A DNA stretch of 64,000 nucleotides, taken from Poseidonocella sp. HB161398 (lineage in GTDB: Bacteria > Pseudomonadota > Alphaproteobacteria > Rhodobacterales > Rhodobacteraceae). The translations under genes were made by a program, and so were the position numbers. Below the pieces are notes generated by a model that worked only from the letters and a program-made list of their open reading frames with translations, had not been told where the DNA came from and did not search any database. The DNA is taken from positions 53,161-117,160 of the forward strand of contig NZ_VATA01000021.1 in NCBI RefSeq assembly GCF_005870025.1. The letters are read 5' to 3'. This document shows positions 8,289-17,057 of the stretch, one piece after another; within the stretch, counting starts at the first letter, position 1, and each line of letters starts with the position of its first letter.

Positions 8289-9221
8289 TCAGGCGCCGAG
8301 CTTTTCCCGGAAGAAGGGCGCCAGCACGCTGACCGCCTCGTCGACGAATTTCGCGCCGTCATAGAGGTCCATGTGGTTGGCGCCGTCGACGACGTGGAAC
8401 GTCTTGTCGCCGCTTGCGGCCCGGGCATAGAGGTCGTCGCTCATCCATTTGCTGCCCGCGACGCTGCCCGCCACGATCTGCAGGGGCTGGGTCAGGAAGG
8501 CCTCGGCGAAGTTGTAGGCGTCGTAGCTGATCAGCTGGGTCAGGCTGCGCGCCAGACCGTAGCCCGGGGCGGTGGCGCATTGCGCACGCTGGGTGTGGTA
8601 GTATTCCCAGGCCTGGCGCAGCTCCTCGTTGGGGGCATCCTCTTCCTTCAGCGGGGCCATCGGGATCTGCGCCAGATCACCGCCGGTGGCGAGCGCCTGC
8701 GCATCCGCCGTACGGGCGGCGGCGCCAGCCTCGAGGAAGGGCAGCGCGTCGGCATCGGCCACGTCATTGTCCCAGCCATTGCGGAACATCGCGCCGATAT
8801 TGACCGCGCTGACCGTGCCGACGGCCTTGATCCGGTGATCGTTGATCGCCGCGTTGGCGGTATAGCCGGCACCCGCGCAGATCCCCATGGCGCCGATCCG
8901 GTCGGTGTCCACATAGTCCAGCGTGCTCAGGTGGTCGATCACCGCGCTGACATCCTCGGTGCGGATATAGGGGTTCTCGAGCTGGCGCAGGCCGCCGCCG
9001 GACTCGCCCTGGTAGGAGGCGTCATAGGCGATGGTCACGAAGCCCTGCCTGGCCAGTTCCGCGGCATAGGTGCCGGCGGTCTGCTCCTTCACGCCGCCGC
9101 CGGGGTGGGAGACGACGATGGCCGGATACTTGGCGCCCTCTTCGAAGCCCTCCGGCAGGTTGATGACGGCCGACATCTCGACGTCCGGGTTGTTGGTGTT
9201 GGCGAAGGTGATCTTGGTCAT
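8289..9221 (-). CDS. alpha/beta hydrolase, dienelactone-hydrolase-like (paralogue)
   Basis: A 310-residue paralogue of the next hydrolase. Shared landmarks are HPGGGVKEQTAG, AYDASYQGESGG, the elbow MGICAGAG with a cysteine nucleophile, and DGANHMDLYDG with the catalytic His near the C terminus. The start at 9221 is preceded by AAGGAG, giving MTKITFAN. It is the first gene of a two-gene operon divergent from a LysR regulator, which probably controls it. Annotation pipelines often call this family plain alpha/beta hydrolase; no natural substrate is established that I can name. Confidence 0.75.
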   Translation of the reverse strand: MTKITFANTNNPDVEMSAVINLPEGFEEGAKYPAIVVSHPGGGVKEQTAGTYAAELARQGFVTIAYDASYQGESGGGLRQLENPYIRTEDVSAVIDHLSTLDYVDTDRIGAMGICAGAGYTANAAINDHRIKAVGTVSAVNIGAMFRNGWDNDVADADALPFLEAGAAARTADAQALATGGDLAQIPMAPLKEEDAPNEELRQAWEYYHTQRAQCATAPGYGLARSLTQLISYDAYNFAEAFLTQPLQIVAGSVAGSKWMSDDLYARAASGDKTFHVVDGANHMDLYDGAKFVDEAVSVLAPFFREKLGA

Positions 9222-9338
9222 GGTCGTCTCCTTGGGCGTGGGATCGAACCGATCCGTTGCTGATGGAGCCAATATGACGCTTGAGCCGCTCAGTGATTAG
9301 ACGGTAAGTTCTTCATGGACCTATAAGCGAGATGATGA
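9222..9338. promoter_or_regulatory. divergent promoter region, hydrolases / lysR
   Basis: This 117-bp gap separates the minus-strand hydrolase pair from the plus-strand LysR gene. It is more A/T-rich than its surroundings near 9285-9335 and contains TATAAG at 9322-9327. Divergent arrangement suggests a LysR site, but I cannot define the T-N11-A box with confidence. Confidence 0.4.
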
Positions 9339-10244
9339 ATGCGGCGCGAGGACATCGCCGATCTGACAGCCTTCGTGACAGTTGCCGAAGAGGGCAGCTT
9401 CACCAGGGCCGCGACCCGGCTGGGCATCTCGCAATCCGCGCTGAGCCAGATCGTGCGGCGTCTGGAAGACCGGCTCGGGCTGCGCCTGCTGGCGCGCACG
9501 ACGCGCAGTGTCGCCCCCACGCCCGCGGGGGACCGGCTGGTCCGGAAGCTCGCTCCGCTGCTGCGCGAGATCGACAGCGATCTGGCCGAACTGAGCGAGT
9601 TCCGGGACACGCCCACCGGCAATATCCGCATCACCTCGGTCGAACACGCGGCGAAGACCATCCTCATTCCGGCGCTGGCGGAGGTGCTGCCGGGCTATCC
9701 CGACGTGAATGTCGAGGTCATCGTCGATTACGGGCTCGTCGATGTCGTGGCCGACAGGTTCGACGCCGGCGTGCGGCTCGGCGAGCAGGTCGCGAAGGAC
9801 ATGATCTCGGTACGGATCAGCCCGGACATCCCGATGGCGATTGTCGGTGCCCCCGCCTACCTCGCGCAGCATCCCGTGCCGAAGACCCCCGAGGACCTCG
9901 TCGAGCACCGGGCGGTCAACCTGCGCCTGCCGTCGTCGGACACCATCAACGCCTGGCGGCTGGCAAGGAACGGCGAGGCAAAGCGGGTGCGGGTCGAGGG
10001 CGCTCTCAGCTTCAACACCATAGAGCTGATCCGGCAAAGCGCTCTCCTCGGGCAGGGCCTGGCCTACCTCCCGCATGACCAGGTGGAAGAGCATCTGGCG
10101 CGGGGCGAGCTGAGCCAAGTGCTGGCGGACTGGACGCCGCCATTGCCGGGATATCACCTCTACTACCCGAACCGGCGGCACAGCTCACCGGCGTTCCGGC
10201 TTGTCGTGGATGCGCTGAAGGCCCGGCTCCGCGGCCTCGGCTGA
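9339..10244 (+). CDS. LysR family transcriptional regulator
   Basis: A 301-residue LysR-type regulator. The N-terminal winged helix-turn-helix is clear (residues 5-65: FVTVAEEGSFTRAATRLGIS, then SALSQIVRRLEDRLGLRLL), followed by a periplasmic-binding-like effector domain. The effector-domain sequence (VLPGYPDVNVEV, GVRLGEQVAKDMISVRI) places it with the group of LysR proteins that often sit beside oxidoreductase or hydrolase genes. It is divergent from the tandem hydrolases and probably regulates them and itself. Its 3' end overlaps the 3' end of the convergent K+ channel gene by 60 bp. Confidence 0.88.
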   Translation: MRREDIADLTAFVTVAEEGSFTRAATRLGISQSALSQIVRRLEDRLGLRLLARTTRSVAPTPAGDRLVRKLAPLLREIDSDLAELSEFRDTPTGNIRITSVEHAAKTILIPALAEVLPGYPDVNVEVIVDYGLVDVVADRFDAGVRLGEQVAKDMISVRISPDIPMAIVGAPAYLAQHPVPKTPEDLVEHRAVNLRLPSSDTINAWRLARNGEAKRVRVEGALSFNTIELIRQSALLGQGLAYLPHDQVEEHLARGELSQVLADWTPPLPGYHLYYPNRRHSSPAFRLVVDALKARLRGLG

Positions 10245-11219
10245 CTGGACGCCCGCAGCCTTGCGGCTGTCGAAGACATGGCCGCAGGCAGGGCAGCTGC
10301 ACTCGCCCTGCGGCACTTGCCGCAACCGGACATCGGACAGGATGGCATGGGCGATGTCGCGGCTGATGCCGAGCTCGCGCCGGAGACGCTCGATCTGGCG
10401 GCCCTCCTCGAGATCGATCTTGCCGTCCTCCAGCGCCAGGCGGAACTCGTTGCGAAGCTGGTCGCGGCGGCGGTGCAGGTGATCGGCGAGGCCGCTGGCG
10501 ATGATGCCGGCGGGCAGCGCGGCCATGCCGACGCCGAGCACGGTGATGAACCCGCCGAAGACCCGGCCCAAGGGCGTGACCGGCGTCACGTCGCCGTAGC
10601 CCACCGTGGTCAGCGTCACCAGCGCCCACCACATGGCGGCGGGGATCGAGCCGAACTCCGAGGGCTGCGCTTCGTGCTCGACGATATAGGCGCCTGTCGC
10701 CGCGAAGACGAGCAGGATCGTCAGGATCGAGAAGGCGGCCATCAGGGCGCCCGCTTCCTCGCGGATCACCGAGATGAGCACCGAGAGCGCCGGCGAATAG
10801 CGGGTCAGCTTGTAGATGCGGAAGAGCCGCAGGATGCGCAGCATTTGCAGGTTGGAGCTGAAGACGAGCCCGATGAAGAAGGGCAGCACCGCGCCGAGAT
10901 CGATCAGGGCCATCGGGCTGCGCATGTAGCGCAGCCGTGCCTGCCAAGGCGGCCGCCCGGGGTCCCGCTCGGCGCTGGCCCAGACACGGAGCACATACTC
11001 GGCCGAGAAGATCGCGACCGAGATCGTGTCGAAGGCGCGGAAGCTGGCGTGATGCACGGCATAGATGCGAGGCACGGTCTCGAGAGCCACGGCGATCACA
11101 TTGGCGACGATCAGCAGGATCAGCGCAAAGCCCAGCACGCGCGCCAGTGTCGACCCGGTCCCGGGATGTTCGAGCAACCGGTAGGCCTGCCGCCTGAGGC
11201 TTTCCTCTCTGGCGCTCAC
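10185..11219 (-). CDS. voltage-gated-type potassium channel with C-terminal Cys motif
   Basis: A 344-residue six-helix ion channel of the inner membrane. Helices S1-S4 lie in about residues 25-160, with an Arg-rich S4-like segment (LRILRLFRIYKLTRY), then S5, pore and S6. The selectivity filter is TTVGYGD. The cytoplasmic tail has a predicted coiled region (HLHRRRDQLRNEFRLALEDG) and ends with CSCPACGHVF, a zinc-ribbon-like pair of Cys. The GTG start overlaps the ltrA-like stop as GTGA. The last 20 codons are antisense to the lysR end, so the tail after the Cys motif may be recent. Confidence 0.85.
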   Translation of the reverse strand: MSAREESLRRQAYRLLEHPGTGSTLARVLGFALILLIVANVIAVALETVPRIYAVHHASFRAFDTISVAIFSAEYVLRVWASAERDPGRPPWQARLRYMRSPMALIDLGAVLPFFIGLVFSSNLQMLRILRLFRIYKLTRYSPALSVLISVIREEAGALMAAFSILTILLVFAATGAYIVEHEAQPSEFGSIPAAMWWALVTLTTVGYGDVTPVTPLGRVFGGFITVLGVGMAALPAGIIASGLADHLHRRRDQLRNEFRLALEDGKIDLEEGRQIERLRRELGISRDIAHAILSDVRLRQVPQGECSCPACGHVFDSRKAAGVQSAEAAEPGLQRIHDKPERR

Positions 11220-12421
11220 GATGCCGGAGAGGCGCGCAGATCGCGGATGGCGCGGTAGAGCGGCACGCCGATCTGCGAGAAGAGCGCGATGCCCCAGCCG
11301 AGGTTGCCGATGATCGCGGGTACGTAGGCGTGGATGAAGAACATGAAGATCGCCATGGCCGCCCCGAAGAGCCGCAGGCCGCCGCTATGGTAGCGCCGGG
11401 TCTCGTCGCGGCCCTCGACCAGCAGCTGCAGCACCCAGAGCGCGGCCAGAAACACCGCCAGCCCGATCGTGCCAAGCGCTCCGTAGCCCGGCGGATAGGG
11501 CTCGAGAAAGCCGACATAGACCTCGCCTGCAAGCGCCACGCCGATGGTCACCGCCGCCCAGAGGATGACGATATGGGCAAACCAGTAGCACAGCATCAGC
11601 GGCACCTTGCGGGACTTCAGCTTGGCCATGCCGGCGCTGTCGAAGTAGATCCAGGCCAGCGCAAACAGCGACAGGCCACCCATGGCGAGATTGAAGAACG
11701 TCCCGGGATAGGCCTCGTCGATGCCCTTGTCGGCGAGCGTGACGCAGAGCTTGAAGAAGCCCTCGCCGAGCAGGATCAGCATCAGCAGCCCGAAGCGTTC
11801 CGAGAGGTGGCCGAGCCGCGGCAGGAAGCGCTCGAAACGCAGCGTGCCGATGCCCGGCAGCAGGTACATCAGCTGGATCATCACGATCCCCGCGCCGAAC
11901 ACCCAATAGGCGAGCGGCCGCGGCAGGAAGGCCGAGACCGCGAAGACCCCGGCGAGGATGAAGAAGTTCCGCCCCATCTCGGAGGCCAGCGAGGTGGTCT
12001 CGGCCCCGAGATGCCGCGCCCGCCAGTAGAGCCAGGCCGTGAGCGCCCGGTTGAGCGCGTAGCCGAGCGCGAAGAACGGCCAGCCGCCATGGGTAATCTC
12101 GGGGATCGCCGCGGCGATGAACATCATGGTGACGATCTGCACCGCCATGGCCACGCGGTGCGGGATGTCGGTCGAGATGTAGAGCGAATTGTAGATCGAG
12201 TTGTCGGCCCAGGCGAAGAAGATCGCGATGAAGAGGAAGCTGTAGGTCCAGAACCCGGTCCAGTCGAGGTGATGCGACAGGTAGTTGCCGAGCAGGAAGA
12301 TCGTCACCACGTGAACGAGATCGTAGAAGAGCTCGACCCAATGCACGTGATTGCTTGCGCCTCCCTCGACGTCCAAATGGTGCCGTGGGCGGGTCCAGAT
12401 CGGAAAGTCCTTGAGCGGCAT
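11216..12421 (-). CDS. low temperature requirement protein A (LtrA) family membrane protein
   Basis: A 401-residue polytopic membrane protein with about ten hydrophobic helices. The N-terminal HVHWVELFYDLVHVVTIF is the hallmark of the LtrA family (PF06772), whose biochemical role is not established; LtrA was named for a Listeria low-temperature phenotype. GGGAG precedes the ATG at 12421. The gene overlaps the downstream K+ channel gene by 4 bp, so the two are co-translated, which hints at a shared membrane or ion-homeostasis function. Confidence 0.8.
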   Translation of the reverse strand: MPLKDFPIWTRPRHHLDVEGGASNHVHWVELFYDLVHVVTIFLLGNYLSHHLDWTGFWTYSFLFIAIFFAWADNSIYNSLYISTDIPHRVAMAVQIVTMMFIAAAIPEITHGGWPFFALGYALNRALTAWLYWRARHLGAETTSLASEMGRNFFILAGVFAVSAFLPRPLAYWVFGAGIVMIQLMYLLPGIGTLRFERFLPRLGHLSERFGLLMLILLGEGFFKLCVTLADKGIDEAYPGTFFNLAMGGLSLFALAWIYFDSAGMAKLKSRKVPLMLCYWFAHIVILWAAVTIGVALAGEVYVGFLEPYPPGYGALGTIGLAVFLAALWVLQLLVEGRDETRRYHSGGLRLFGAAMAIFMFFIHAYVPAIIGNLGWGIALFSQIGVPLYRAIRDLRASPAS

Positions 12422-13049
12422 GTCTTCTCCCTCGCGAGACGATGTCTTCCTTATAGGGGTAGAGAAGGATCAGCAGGTCGCAAAACTCTTTTCGGAGCGA
12501 GTATGGAGCCAAGCCCGGGCCGACAGGCTGATCCTGTCTGCATCGGCACAACGGCAGATGGGCAATGGCACCTTTGTGCACGGAACTGCCGACCAGGATG
12601 CCGAGAATGCTGCGGCGAGGGTCGACCGGCCGGTTCGGGGAAGGCTGCAGCGCAGCGGCGTCGGATGGTGAACGGCCGCACTGGTGAGCGCCATCGCGCC
12701 CCTCGTCCTGGCTGAGCCTGTTCGCCAACGGCTGCAAACTGCGCACTTCGCCAGTAGGGCGGCAACGATGAGCGGTCGGTCTGGGCTGGCCCGGCCAGGT
12801 CGACGCAGGTCGACCGAAGAACGCGGTGAACGGCCGCTTCAGCCGGATCGCCGACTGGGCTCCGCCGCGCCGCCGCAAGTCCGCTTTGCCTGGCCGGCCG
12901 GTGTTGGCCTCTCGCGCCCGACGCCGCCGCGACCGGCCGGAAAGGGCTGAGCGCGGGCGCTCAAGGCGCCAGGCGCGACCGGCTGGTTCCGTCCTTCGGC
13001 CTGGCATGGTGACAGCCGATGAACCATCGGCGCCATCAGCAAGCTTCCG

Positions 13050-13077
13050 CGCCGCCGCATGGCCGGTCCGAGCCCCA
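13050..13077. repeat. dispersed 28-bp repeat, copy 2
   Basis: Matches 7102-7129 in 27 of 28 positions by eye (A to T change in the middle), in the same orientation. It lies in the decayed stretch upstream of the IS1182 relic. Confidence 0.6.
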
Positions 13078-13171
13078 CTTCTGCCGTTCGTGCTCCCTGC
13101 AGCATTGGTCGAAGAGGGCGGAAAGCAGACTAGCGGCGGTGCGACTTGGCGTCCGCGGCGAGTTTGGGATA

Positions 13172-13285
13172 GCGGCCATATTACTGCCTTGAGGCGAAGA
13201 AACGGGCGAGCGCTCGAACGCAATGGCATTGCCCGGCGACGGCGAACCTCAAAATCGGCGATTTCCGCCGACTTTTTCAACAACA
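13172..13285. mobile_element. relic of an IS1182-type element end
   Basis: This segment is similar, in reverse orientation, to the left end of the IS1182-type element at 38129-38250. Shared pieces are CCTTGAGGCG, CGGGCGA-CGCTCGAAC, TCAAAATCGG-GATTTC and the terminal GACTTTTTCAACAACA, which corresponds to the 16-bp inverted repeat with three changes. Traces of the transposase 3' end may continue to the left as far as about 13100. Only one end remains. Confidence 0.55.
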
Positions 13286-13386
13286 TCCGCCGTGAGCGAC
13301 GGCGCACTTTGGGCAACGACGCGTTTGCTTCGTGCTGCGCCGCCGCAGGTCCGCTTGGATCCCGCCGCCGTCTTTCGTTAAATTCC

Positions 13387-14574
13387 TTATCCGCGACTTC
13401 CGGGGCGGAAGCCAGACCTGCGCGCACCGAATGTGACAACGAAGCCCACAACAGCCAGGAAGAAGACCGCCCATGGAAACGCGCCCGGTCCCTCGGCATC
13501 GAGAAGAATACCGCCAACGATGCTTCCAGAGGCAATCGCGGAATTCCACACCACGACATTCATTGACAGAGCAACGTCCGCGCCTTCACCGGCGGTATCG
13601 GCAAGCGCCGTCTGAAGGAAGGTTGCAGCGCCACCAAAAGTCAGGCCCCAGACCACGGCGGCAGTGAGGACCGTTTCAGGATGGTGCCCGAACAGCCCCA
13701 GAGCAAGAGCCATCAGAGCGAAAACCGATAAGCTGATCAGGACCGAACGGCGCAACGCGCGATCGACCAATTGTCCTGAAATCCAGATGCCCAGCAAGGA
13801 TGCAACGCCAAAGATCAGCAGTACGAGATCTACGCGATCGCCCAAGTCGGCGCGTTCCGCGAATGGCGCGATGTAAGTATAGAGGATATTGTGGCCGAGC
13901 ATCCAGAGCAACACCACAGACAGAACCGCGCGCACGCCTGGCATGGCAATGACGCTGCCAAGATGAATTCGGCTTTCCGCTTTCTGGCCCGGATGGTCCG
14001 GCACTGCAATCAAGATCCACGCGATCAGCAGGGCGGATAGCCCGGACATGACCGCGAACGCCATCTGCCATCCGATGGCGGTTCCAAGCCATGTGCTGAG
14101 CGGAACGCCCAGAGAGAGGGCAACAGGCGTACCCACCATCGCAATGGCCATCGCTCGCCCTTGCTGCGCCGCCGAAACCATTCGCCGCGCGTATCCGCCA
14201 ATCAGGCTCCACGCGAGCCCTGCTGCCGCCCCGGCCATGAACCGCGCGCCCATCGTCAGCCAATAGCTCTCCGACAGGGCTGTCGCTGAGTTGAAGATCA
14301 GAAAGCCGAAGACGGTCAGCAGTAGGACAGACCGGCGTGGCCATGTTTGCGTCAGGATCGTCAGAGGAATGGCCGCCACGAGCGAGCCGAACGCATAGGC
14401 CGTCACGGTTTGTCCCGCCAGGGAGAGTGAGACGCCGAGCCCATCGGACATCTGCGGCAACAGCCCCGCAGGCAAGGTCTCGGTCGCAATGCAGATAAAA
14501 CCTGTCATCGCCAGCGCCAGCAGGGCCGCGATGGGGAGGCGCTCTTCAGCGCCAAAATGTGTCGTGGTTGTCAT
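13387..14574 (-). CDS. MFS transporter (drug/sugar efflux type)
   Basis: A 395-residue major facilitator with twelve predicted helices, likely an inner-membrane proton-driven exporter. The N-terminal segment FICIATETLPAGLLPQMSDGLGVS is the DHA1/AraJ-type opening, and RFMAGAAAGLAWSLIGGYARRMV matches the motif region around helices 4-5. The ATG at 14574 gives the usual length; the longer frame would run through the operator and into the divergent TetR gene. The pairing with a divergent TetR regulator suggests repressor-controlled efflux. The codon use is less GC-extreme than that of neighbours, which suggests transfer as a cassette. Confidence 0.85.
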   Translation of the reverse strand: MTTTTHFGAEERLPIAALLALAMTGFICIATETLPAGLLPQMSDGLGVSLSLAGQTVTAYAFGSLVAAIPLTILTQTWPRRSVLLLTVFGFLIFNSATALSESYWLTMGARFMAGAAAGLAWSLIGGYARRMVSAAQQGRAMAIAMVGTPVALSLGVPLSTWLGTAIGWQMAFAVMSGLSALLIAWILIAVPDHPGQKAESRIHLGSVIAMPGVRAVLSVVLLWMLGHNILYTYIAPFAERADLGDRVDLVLLIFGVASLLGIWISGQLVDRALRRSVLISLSVFALMALALGLFGHHPETVLTAAVVWGLTFGGAATFLQTALADTAGEGADVALSMNVVVWNSAIASGSIVGGILLDAEGPGAFPWAVFFLAVVGFVVTFGARRSGFRPGSRG

Positions 14575-14588
14575 TGGGTGTCCATTCT

Positions 14589-14602
14589 GTATCGATCGAT
14601 AC
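14589..14602. promoter_or_regulatory. probable TetR operator
   Basis: GTATCGATCGATAC is a perfect 14-bp palindrome in the gap between the MFS and TetR genes, 15 bp from the MFS start. TTCTGTATC occurs here and again near 14638, so a second half-site may lie closer to tetR. Placement and symmetry fit autoregulation by the divergent TetR protein. Confidence 0.65.
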
Positions 14603-14677
14603 TGAAGTAGGCGGCGGTTGCTGCCCTTGTCAATGACTTCTGTATCAACTAATTCATTAATCGTCAGGAGGACAAAC

Positions 14678-15292
14678 ATGGCAAGAACCGGAAGACCGCG
14701 CGGTTTCGACCGCGACGCAGCGCTCGACGCGGCGATGCATCTGTTCTGGGAACATGGCTTTGAGCCGACGACGCTCAACATGCTCAAGGAAGCCATGGGC
14801 GGCATCTCTCCCACCAGCTTCTACGCGGCCTTCGGATCGAAGGAGGCCCTGTTCCGGGAAGTCGTGGAACGGTATCGCGTCACGCATGGCAGCGTCACCG
14901 ACATCCTGCGGGATGAAAGTCTTCCGCCGCGCGAGGTGGTCGAGACATGTCTGCGCCGCTCCGTCGCCATGCAGACGGATGTATCTCATCCGATCGGCTG
15001 CCTTGTGACGCAAGCTGCGACTAATTGCGGACCCGAAAACCAGTTTGCCGCCGAAGTTCTTTCGGCGGAGCGAAGGGCGAACTTCGAAGCGATCTTCAAG
15101 CAAGTCGAGCGCGACATTGCATCAGGGCATACGCCCCCGGACACCGACGCCCATGCGGTCGCGACCCTTTTCAGCACGTTCATGGTCGGGATCGCCACGT
15201 CAGCACGCGACGGCGCAAGCCGAGAGGAGCTTGAAAAGGCTGTAAGTCTGGCCATGGCAAGCTGGAGTGTCTCCCCGCCAACCGAGCAATAA
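14678..15292 (+). CDS. TetR/AcrR family transcriptional regulator
   Basis: A 204-residue repressor. The N-terminal helix-turn-helix domain covers residues 5-55, with GRPRGFDRDAALDAAMHLFW, GFEPTTL and SPTSFYAAFGSKEALF, the last being the recognition region. The C-terminal ligand domain resembles the TetR_C group found in regulators beside efflux genes. AGGAGG at 14666-14671 precedes the ATG. It is divergent to the MFS gene with a palindrome between. The gap after it (15293-15571) holds no gene I can support. Confidence 0.88.
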   Translation: MARTGRPRGFDRDAALDAAMHLFWEHGFEPTTLNMLKEAMGGISPTSFYAAFGSKEALFREVVERYRVTHGSVTDILRDESLPPREVVETCLRRSVAMQTDVSHPIGCLVTQAATNCGPENQFAAEVLSAERRANFEAIFKQVERDIASGHTPPDTDAHAVATLFSTFMVGIATSARDGASREELEKAVSLAMASWSVSPPTEQ

Positions 15293-15571
15293 CGGCCTCG
15301 ACCGGCAAAACGCCTTTGCATCTCCAGTCATGCTATTCGGAGAAAAAAATGCCAGTTTTGTCCGCATTGCTGACGTCGAGCAACCGGGTCGTGCTGCACA
15401 GTGCTGAGAATGGCTGGTTCAGTAAACTGCATCGCCGCGTAGATCGGCCCGATGAATGTCCGCAGAGGGCCGATCCGGCCAGCTTGCCGCGCCCCAGCGA
15501 GCGTCCGGAAGGTGCGCACTTCGGTCGGTCAGCACGACGAGATTGCTGCGGAGCGGGTTGAGCGGCTGCTT

Positions 15572-16696
15572 TCAGGATTTCGCGGGGAATTTTTGCTCTG
15601 CCGCCAGATGTGGCTCCGTTGCCCGGTGAAGCTTGGCCGCATGCTCGATGAGCCAGAGCGAGATGGCGGGCCAGGTTTCCCGGCGGCGCGTGTCGAAACT
15701 GCGAGGATAGGCGAGCGTCCTGACGATGCGGTTCGCCGGAGCGCCCCAGTTCAGATGAGCGCCGAAGGAGGCTTCGATTTCTGCCTTGCGGGCACGAAGG
15801 TGCTGGAAGATCGCATCGTTGCGGGTTCGGTCCTGATGGCCAAGACGCAGCTCGACCCTGGCGCATCTCTGGCCGACGGTCAGCCGGAATTCCACTCCGG
15901 CCAATGCCGTGGGCACCGCGACATGGGAGCCGCTCGATGAAGCCGCATGAGCGAAAAGCGGCACGCCCGCGGCGCGCATGCGGGGCAGGACATAGTTCCA
16001 GAAGTCCCGCCTGTGTTTTGCCGTCTCTTCGGGGATCCGCTTGCCCGGAAGAGTATCGGGTTCCCGGAAAAGCGTGGCCACCGGCCGGTACTCCGCGTCC
16101 TCCGGGCCGGGAATGACCTGTTCGAAGTCGAGAAACAGGCCGCTGGCCGCGGTGACCGGGGTGGCGCGGATGCATTGCAGGGCAACGCCCTGGTCGCGCA
16201 GCCAGAGCATGGCGGCACCGAGTTCCTTAGGGAAGTCGCCCGCGACCAGGATGATGCGCTGGCTGCGCGGCGGATTCAGCCTGAGTGGCCGCGCGTCGCC
16301 AAGCTCCAGGAAGTCCCGGATCCGCGCACAGGCGTCTCTGTTGGCGCCCGTCCTGTCGAGATAGCGCTGGTGGGCAGAGATGATCGCCTTGCCGTCCATC
16401 GCCGCGGCATGGGCAGCATAATGGGCCGCCTGCCAGAGGACGTCCCTGCCGGGCTTGTCCCGCTTGGTCTCGATCACCACCAGCCGGCCGGACCGGTCGA
16501 GCGCGAGAAGGTCCGGGCGGGACCGCGTTCCGGGAAGCGCGAATTCCTTTCCGAGAACGAGAAGATCCTCGCCGAGAGCCTCGGGACGTCCCGCGATCCA
16601 TTCCTGCAGATGCACGCGTTCGCCGAGGCCGAGTTCGGGGAAGCTGCGCCGCTGGAGGGGCTCGATGCGGTTGCCCGCCGGGTCGATCTGAAACAT
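15572..16696 (-). CDS. putative PD-(D/E)XK nuclease with DUF4268 domain
   Basis: A 374-residue protein. The N-terminal half carries a restriction-nuclease-like core: HLQEWIAGRPEALGEDLLVL, then RPDLLALDRSGRLVVIETKRDKPG, where Asp, Glu and Lys of D-...-E-x-K are visible, and QAAHYAA. The C-terminal half (about residues 235-370, from RRDFWNYVLPRM) matches DUF4268. Proteins of this shape are found near restriction and defence genes. The ATG at 16696 is chosen because family members begin MFQID-like and the longer start at 16741 has no ribosome site. It follows an XRE gene by 28 bp and is probably co-transcribed with it. Defence function is inference. Confidence 0.7.
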   Translation of the reverse strand: MFQIDPAGNRIEPLQRRSFPELGLGERVHLQEWIAGRPEALGEDLLVLGKEFALPGTRSRPDLLALDRSGRLVVIETKRDKPGRDVLWQAAHYAAHAAAMDGKAIISAHQRYLDRTGANRDACARIRDFLELGDARPLRLNPPRSQRIILVAGDFPKELGAAMLWLRDQGVALQCIRATPVTAASGLFLDFEQVIPGPEDAEYRPVATLFREPDTLPGKRIPEETAKHRRDFWNYVLPRMRAAGVPLFAHAASSSGSHVAVPTALAGVEFRLTVGQRCARVELRLGHQDRTRNDAIFQHLRARKAEIEASFGAHLNWGAPANRIVRTLAYPRSFDTRRRETWPAISLWLIEHAAKLHRATEPHLAAEQKFPAKS

Positions 16697-16724
16697 GGGC
16701 CTGCATCCGCGGCGCCGGATCGGT

Positions 16725-17036
16725 TCACCCGGCCTGATCATCGGGTAGCACGGCCTGCACCGGCGGGGAAGCCGCCCGCAGCCGCGCGAGCCCCTCGGGA
16801 CCGAAGTCCGATCCGGCGTCGATCAGGTGGCAGGCGGCGAGATCCAGCGCGGCGGCGAGCTTGTGGATGTTGTCGAGCGAGATGTTCTGCTCTTCGCGCT
16901 CCACCGCGCTGAGATAGGTGCGGTTCAGGTTCGCCTCGGCGGCCAGCCGCTCCTGCGACCAGCCGAGGGTCGCGCGGACGCTGCGCAGGTTGCGCGCGAG
17001 GTTGCGCCGGAGGGGAGAGGGAACGGTTCGCTTCAC
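16725..17036 (-). CDS. XRE family transcriptional regulator
   Basis: A 103-residue helix-turn-helix protein. Residues 10-75 form the Cro/CI-type domain: LARNLRSVRATLGWSQERLA, NLNRTYLSAVEREEQNISLD and LAAALDLAACHLI. It starts with GTG at 17036 and has only a weak upstream AAGAGG. It lies directly upstream of the DUF4268 nuclease gene on the same strand, the common arrangement of a controller protein with a toxic or restriction nuclease. Two direct repeats upstream (17058-17081) are candidate operators. Confidence 0.85.
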   Translation of the reverse strand: MKRTVPSPLRRNLARNLRSVRATLGWSQERLAAEANLNRTYLSAVEREEQNISLDNIHKLAAALDLAACHLIDAGSDFGPEGLARLRAASPPVQAVLPDDQAG

Positions 17037-17057
17037 CCATAGGCTATTCGCCTCTTG

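Larger units (their letters stand above)
12422..13386. other. decayed non-coding stretch
   Basis: About 965 bp without a convincing gene. Open frames here are short, arginine- and alanine-rich, and lack ribosome sites. It contains the second copy of a 28-bp repeat (13050-13077), a relic of an IS1182-type end (13172-13285), and the motif GTGAACGGCCGC twice (near 12668 and 12826). It reads as eroded mobile DNA. Confidence 0.6.

Noticed and set aside
11385..13559. Minus-strand open frame of 724 codons
   Set aside because: It overlaps the LtrA gene in another frame and crosses decayed DNA; no domain is visible.
15293..15571. A small gene between the TetR gene and the DUF4268 nuclease
   Set aside because: Short frames exist, but none has a ribosome site, a recognisable motif or a plausible partner.
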